Below are positions 60,183 through 64,000 of a stretch of 64,000 bases of DNA, one piece after another (the first letter of the stretch is position 1; the number at the start of each line of letters is the position of its first letter). The DNA is from JACDCA01 sp963810305 (GTDB lineage: Bacteria; Acidobacteriota; Vicinamibacteria; Vicinamibacterales; 2-12-FULL-66-21). Under the pieces are notes generated by a model, which worked only from the letters and a program-made list of their open reading frames with translations, searched no databases and was not told where the DNA came from. The translations under genes were made by a program, and so were the position numbers. The stretch covers positions 62,001 through 126,000 of the forward strand of contig CAWEMY010000007.1 in the NCBI GenBank assembly GCA_963810305.1, given 5' to 3'.

Positions 60183-62337
60183 CTACGGGTGTCGCAGCGT
60201 CGCCGCTGCCCGCCGGATGGTTTCCGCGAGGCGCGTGGCGTGCAAGGCCGCGCGGCTCTGGTCACCGGCGTCGAGCGCTTCAGACACCGCCGGCAAGAGC
60301 TCCGGCGCATATGTGAACTTCGGCGCGTAGATCTGGTGACGATACCAAGGCCGGCCCGGGATCCCTTCGCGTTCGAGGAACGCCCGTTCCACCGCGAGCA
60401 GCCGCCGGTTCACACGCGTCGATGTCAGCTTTGCTGTCGCGGCTGAGCGCCGAATCGCGCTGCGTATTGAGTCCGCGGCGGCTTGCTCGAGCTCGCGCGC
60501 CGCCTCTCGCACCCGCCCGAGAGCACTGGCATCTCCCGTCCATCGGCGCTCGAGCCCCTGCGCGAACTCGCTGATTCGCTGCGCATACGGGACGTAGTCC
60601 AGCGGGACGACGTCCGCATCCGCCAGGCGCATCGCCATGAGCCCCCAGATCTGCACCAGCGACACGTGGTAGAGGAACCCGGGGTCGCCGATGCGCGCAA
60701 CCCAGTTGTGGTTGTCGTAAATGGAGTGATAGACGCCGTACGGACCGTCGAATGAGAGATCCGCGATCGGCACCCCGAGGAAGTTCAGAAAGACGGTGTA
60801 ATCCGATCCGCTCCCCAGGCGGTTGTTCACCAGCTCACCGCCGCCGCCGGTGGGCAGGGCGCCGCGCTCGCGCGGCTTGCGGGCGAGGACTGATGCCGCG
60901 ATAGACTTCCCGCGCCTTCGGGTCGCGTACCTCGGACGCGACATCGGTGATGAGTCTGTTCAACGCCGGCACGGCCGCCGCGCTGAAGTTCGGTCCGGAC
61001 GCGGCGCTGTCGACATTCAGATAGGCCACGGCGTTCGCCATCAGCGAGCGCTCGTGCTGTTCACCCCATTCGGTGGAGGAGGTGAGCGTGAACTCTTCAG
61101 CGTCCCAGCTTGCAAACAGGATGGATCGTTTCGGCTGCCACCCGGTTCGCACCATCTGGCCGAGCGTGCGCGCCAGCTCCATCAATGCGGCAGAGCCGCT
61201 CGACGGGTCGACGCCGCCATAGATCCAGGCGTCGCGGTGGTTGCCGAGGATGACGACTTCGTCCGGCCGCTCGCGGCCGCGGATCATGCCAGTCACCGTC
61301 CAGATCGGCCGCGCCTTGTCGTCGCTCTTGACAAGGAGCCGCACCGTCGCCGGACCCGGCCCCGTGCGATATCGCTGCCCCCGCGCTTGACCGCCCGCAG
61401 GGACGGGTGCATCGGGCCCGCCAAGCGCATCGAGAATCACGCGTGCGTCCTTATACGACAGCGGAGCGCTGATGATCCGGGGTAGCGAGACGGCGTCTTT
61501 CATTTCGATCCGCCGCGCGCCGGGAAGCGAGGCCCATCCCGGCGTCAGCGGATCTCCGGGGACGAGAAAGTCGTAGACGGTGCCGCCGCGCTGAATGTGG
61601 CTCTCGGGCCCCCACGGCCCCTGCGGATACACGCTCCCCTTCCCCGCGCCGTCGTCGGCGGGATCCGAGTAGATGAGCAGGCCGGCGGCACCGCGCCGCT
61701 GAGCGGTGAGCGCCTTGAACCCGCGATAGCTGTAGGGCACCGAGTAGCGAACGAGCGCGATCTTTCCGCGGATGTCGATTCCGCGGGACGCGAGCGCGTC
61801 ATAGTCGGACGGATTGCCGCTGCCCGCATAGACGACGGGCGCGGTGACATCTCCAGACGCGGAGTACGCGTGGTAGGGGATGCCGGCCTCCTGCTCCGTG
61901 ATCTGTGTGTACTCGTCCCCGTCGATCGGATCTTCGCGCATCGACGCGCGCCAGGCGACGGGCGCGGTCATTTCCACACTCACTTCGACCGGGTAGGGCA
62001 GCAGGACCTCGTGCGTCGTGATCTGGACCTGCTCGAGCCCATACGACGAGAACTGCTCTCGCGTCCATTCGGCGAGCTCGCGATCACGTGGAGTGCCGGC
62101 CAGATGCGGCAGGGCTGCGAGATGTTTGTGGAAGGCGCGGATCCGGTCGGCGGAAACCGCGTCGAGCACGTTCTTTTCCAGTGCCCGGTGTGCCGCCGAA
62201 CGATCACTCACGAATCCGAACAGCGGCGGGCTCGCCTGCTGGCGGGCCGCCGCCGCCGTCACGACGCACACGGCGAGCAACAACAACGAGGACAGCCACC
62301 TTTTCCAGGATGCCGTGGAATGGATCGCGATCCCCAT
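60183..62337 (-). CDS. M28 family peptidase (glutamate-carboxypeptidase-II / transferrin-receptor type), frameshifted
   Basis: Corrected to about 717 residues. The signal peptide (W-L-S-S-L-L-L-L-A-V-C-V-V-T-A-A-A) is followed by a protease-associated domain (I-R-G-K-I-A-L-V-R-Y). The M28 zinc site has G-N-H-R-D-A-W-I-Y-G-G-V-D-P-S-S-G and S-W-D-A-E-E-F, and Y-H-S-I-Y-D-N-H-N-W lies near the end. G-S-G-S-D-Y-T-V-F-L and the C-terminal TFR-dimer domain complete it. A +1 shift at about 60888 joins Y-R-G-I-S to L-A-R-K-P-R-E-R. It would trim C-terminal or N-terminal acidic residues from peptides outside the cytoplasm. It lies 11 bases after the FAD oxidoreductase stop. Confidence 0.92.
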
Positions 62338-62348
62338 TCTTGCGAAGT

Positions 62349-63914
62349 CTATTTCAGCGCGAGCGCAATTTCGCGTGCTGCATTCTGGCCGGAGGCGGCG
62401 GTGATGCCGCCGCCCGGATGCGTGCCGGAGCCGCAGAGAAACAGGTTATCGATGGGCGTCCGGTATCGCGCCCATCCGAGAATCGGACGCATCGTGAACA
62501 ACTGATCGAGCGACGGCTCGCCGTGGTAGATCTGTCCGCCGGTCAGCCCGTAATTCTGTTCGAGATCAACCGGGCTGAGCACCTGCGCGGTTTCGATGAC
62601 GGCACCGATGCCCGGCGAATACTTCTCCAGTGTCGCGAGGACGGTTGCGGCAAGCGCCTGGCGCGCGTCGTTCCAGCTGCCGTTGGCGGCAAGAGTGTAG
62701 GGCACAAACTGCACGTGGACGGACATCACGTGCTTGCCTGCGGGTGCGAGCGTCGGATCGCTCAGCGTCGGGATCGAGATATCGAGGAACGGCTCCTGCG
62801 GCAGCTCGCCATACTTCCACGCATCGAACGATCGCTCCATGTAGTCGATCCCCGGGGCGATGAGCAGGCGTCCGTGCAGATCGGCCGGGTTCGCAACGCC
62901 TCGAAAAGCGGGCACGGCATTGAGTGCGAGGTGCACCTTGGCCACGGTTCCCCGGGACCGGTAGTTGCGCACTTTGATCAGGAAGCCCGGGTCGAGATCC
63001 ATTGGATCGACGAGGCGGAGGAAGGTCCGCTTCGGATCCGCATTCGAGACGACGGCGTCCGCCAGGATCTCGGTGCCGTCGGTCAGCGCGACGCCTGTCG
63101 CCCTGCCGTCGCGCACGAGGATACGGCCGACCGGAGTATTCGTCTTGATCTGGACGTCCGCGCCGCGCACGGCCTCGGCCATCGCGTTGGCGAGCGCCGC
63201 CGGGCCACCCTTGACCATCACGCTGCTGCCGCCTGGCACCGCATCGACTGCGGCGTTCAATAACAGCACTGCGCCGCTTCCAGCCGACCACGGGCCCATT
63301 GCCGTGCCGAACACGCCGCGCGACGCGACAGCGGCTTGCAGCAGATCGGTCTCGAACCACTCGCTCACGAGGTCCGCGACGGCCATCGGACCCCAGCGCA
63401 GCAGCCGAAAACCGTCGGCGCGTCCGAGTCCGCGGAATCGCTTGCCGACCTTCACCATCTCCCACATCTCGCCCGTCGCCGGAGCATCGATTGAAGGTGG
63501 CGTCAGGTCGAGAAGACCGGAAAGAAAGACCCCGAGGCGCCTGAGCGTCTCGCAGAACTCGGGGTATCGCCTGGCGTCGTTCGGCGAGAACGCCCCGATC
63601 GCTTCAGCCGTACGGCCGATGTCGGCGGAGAAGGGCAGTGCCCGCCCGTCGGGTGAGAGCGCGACGAGCCTGGGCTCCGGATGAATGAACTGGACGCGGG
63701 TGGCAAGGCCCATGTCGCGGATCACGGACCGGCGCAGCGGACCGATCGCATTGGCGAGCGGCGCACGGAAGCCGAGGGCGAACTCCTCCGTCGCCGCACA
63801 GCCGCCCGCGACCGGACGTTGTTCGAGAACGGTGACCTTGTGCCCGGCCTTCGCAAGGTAGAAGGCGGCCGTCAATCCGTTATGGCCGGCGCCGATGACG
63901 ATGATCGAGCTCAA
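62349..63914 (-). CDS. NAD(P)/FAD-dependent oxidoreductase, phytoene-desaturase-like
   Basis: The 521-residue protein begins at TTG 63914 (S-S-I-I-V-I-G-A-G-H-N-G-L-T-A-A-F-Y-L-A-K-A-G) with the dinucleotide-binding G-x-G-x-x-G. V-L-E-Q-R-P-V-A-G-G follows and the C-terminal block L-C-G-S-G-T-H-P-G-G-G-I-T-A-A-S-G-Q-N-A-A is typical of CrtI/phytoene-desaturase relatives (FAD site). The TTG start overlaps the stop of another gene of the same family (TTGA), so the two form a tandem pair. No other carotenoid gene is seen, so substrate is open. Confidence 0.9.
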   Translation of the reverse strand: MSSIIVIGAGHNGLTAAFYLAKAGHKVTVLEQRPVAGGCAATEEFALGFRAPLANAIGPLRRSVIRDMGLATRVQFIHPEPRLVALSPDGRALPFSADIGRTAEAIGAFSPNDARRYPEFCETLRRLGVFLSGLLDLTPPSIDAPATGEMWEMVKVGKRFRGLGRADGFRLLRWGPMAVADLVSEWFETDLLQAAVASRGVFGTAMGPWSAGSGAVLLLNAAVDAVPGGSSVMVKGGPAALANAMAEAVRGADVQIKTNTPVGRILVRDGRATGVALTDGTEILADAVVSNADPKRTFLRLVDPMDLDPGFLIKVRNYRSRGTVAKVHLALNAVPAFRGVANPADLHGRLLIAPGIDYMERSFDAWKYGELPQEPFLDISIPTLSDPTLAPAGKHVMSVHVQFVPYTLAANGSWNDARQALAATVLATLEKYSPGIGAVIETAQVLSPVDLEQNYGLTGGQIYHGEPSLDQLFTMRPILGWARYRTPIDNLFLCGSGTHPGGGITAASGQNAAREIALALK

Positions 63915-64000
63915 CGCCTGCCGTCCTTGATGATGCGAAGCGCCGCGTTCCGGCCTGGCGCTCCCATGATTCCCCCGCCGGGATGCGTCGCGGATCCGCA
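63911..64000 (-). CDS. Second phytoene-desaturase-like FAD oxidoreductase, C-terminal fragment (cut by window edge)
   Basis: The last 29 residues are visible: C-G-S-A-T-H-P-G-G-G-I-M-G-A-P-G-R-N-A-A and a basic tail ending K-D-G-R-R, the same C-terminal FAD motif as the gene that follows it. The stop at 63911-63913 overlaps the next start. It is too short to judge function beyond the family. Confidence 0.8.
   Translation of the reverse strand, partial: CGSATHPGGGIMGAPGRNAALRIIKDGRR

Noticed and set aside
1101..60888. A common slippery heptamer at the +1 sites
   Set aside because: Sites were compared by eye; the codons before and after differ in every case and no shared stop or rare codon is present.
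1..64000. tRNA, rRNA or riboswitch genes
   Set aside because: No cloverleaf with a TTCGA-type T-loop, no rRNA-like stretch and no long conserved leader was found in the gaps, most of which are under 250 bases.

Overview
The window reads as chromosomal DNA of a GC-rich, Gram-negative, free-living heterotroph. The best guess is a soil acidobacterium of the Vicinamibacteria type. That is an inference from many secreted peptidases and amidohydrolases (DUF885, S9, M14, M28), Tat-exported DUF1501/DUF1800 proteins, outer-membrane barrels and a TolC, and REP-like palindromes together with a REP-associated transposase. No rRNA, tRNA, CRISPR array, phage or plasmid gene was seen.

Layout. 1-2.6 kb: end of a DUF885 peptidase, a DUF2585 membrane protein and an N-acyl-D-amino-acid deacylase. 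2.6-9.97 kb: a purine (urate) catabolism locus. One arm runs left (OHCU decarboxylase, allantoicase, plus a sulfatase); the other runs right (uricase, allantoinase, HIU hydrolase, CitE/malate-synthase-like DUF6986, RibD-like reductase). Together they cover urate to ureidoglycolate plus urea, with a plausible glyoxylate-using enzyme at the end. 10-18.4 kb: a giant alpha-2-macroglobulin followed by penicillin-binding protein 1C, the classical periplasmic pair. 18.5-20.8 kb: an MFS symporter and a metallophosphoesterase. 20.8-30.8 kb: an outer-membrane protein, two amidohydrolases (one double-length) and two S9 peptidases. 30.9-40.7 kb: a quinone-oxidoreductase-like protein and a nearly complete arginine regulon, argCBDAJF on the left arm and argR-argG(divergent)-argH on the right. 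The arms diverge from a shared control region in which ARG-box-like sites overlap both start codons. 40.8-46.7 kb: duplicated outer-membrane barrels, an aromatic amino acid decarboxylase, two envelope proteins of unknown role and a YihY protein. 46.8-54 kb: an M14 peptidase, a RAYT transposase, a ThiO-like FAD oxidase, TolC and TetR. 54-59 kb: pterin dehydratase, an orphan bacterial-microcompartment shell protein behind a D-threonine-aldolase-like enzyme, then DUF1501/DUF1800. 59-64 kb: a GNAT protein, an M28 peptidase and two phytoene-desaturase-like FAD oxidoreductases.

Three things stand out. First, eight conserved genes are broken by at least 15 frameshifts. Every one has the same sense (+1, one extra base) on both strands and none lies in a long homopolymer. 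Insertion-type sequence error is the first explanation; genuine +1 recoding is the exotic one. Second, the ArgG in the arginine operon is short and has lost its ATP-loop and GKGNDQ residues while its neighbours look normal. Third, several families of short palindromes sit exactly at gene ends, supplying stop codons, an N-terminus, or in-frame insertions. They include two 99-bp elements with identical ends and two triplets with the same 25-nt spacing.
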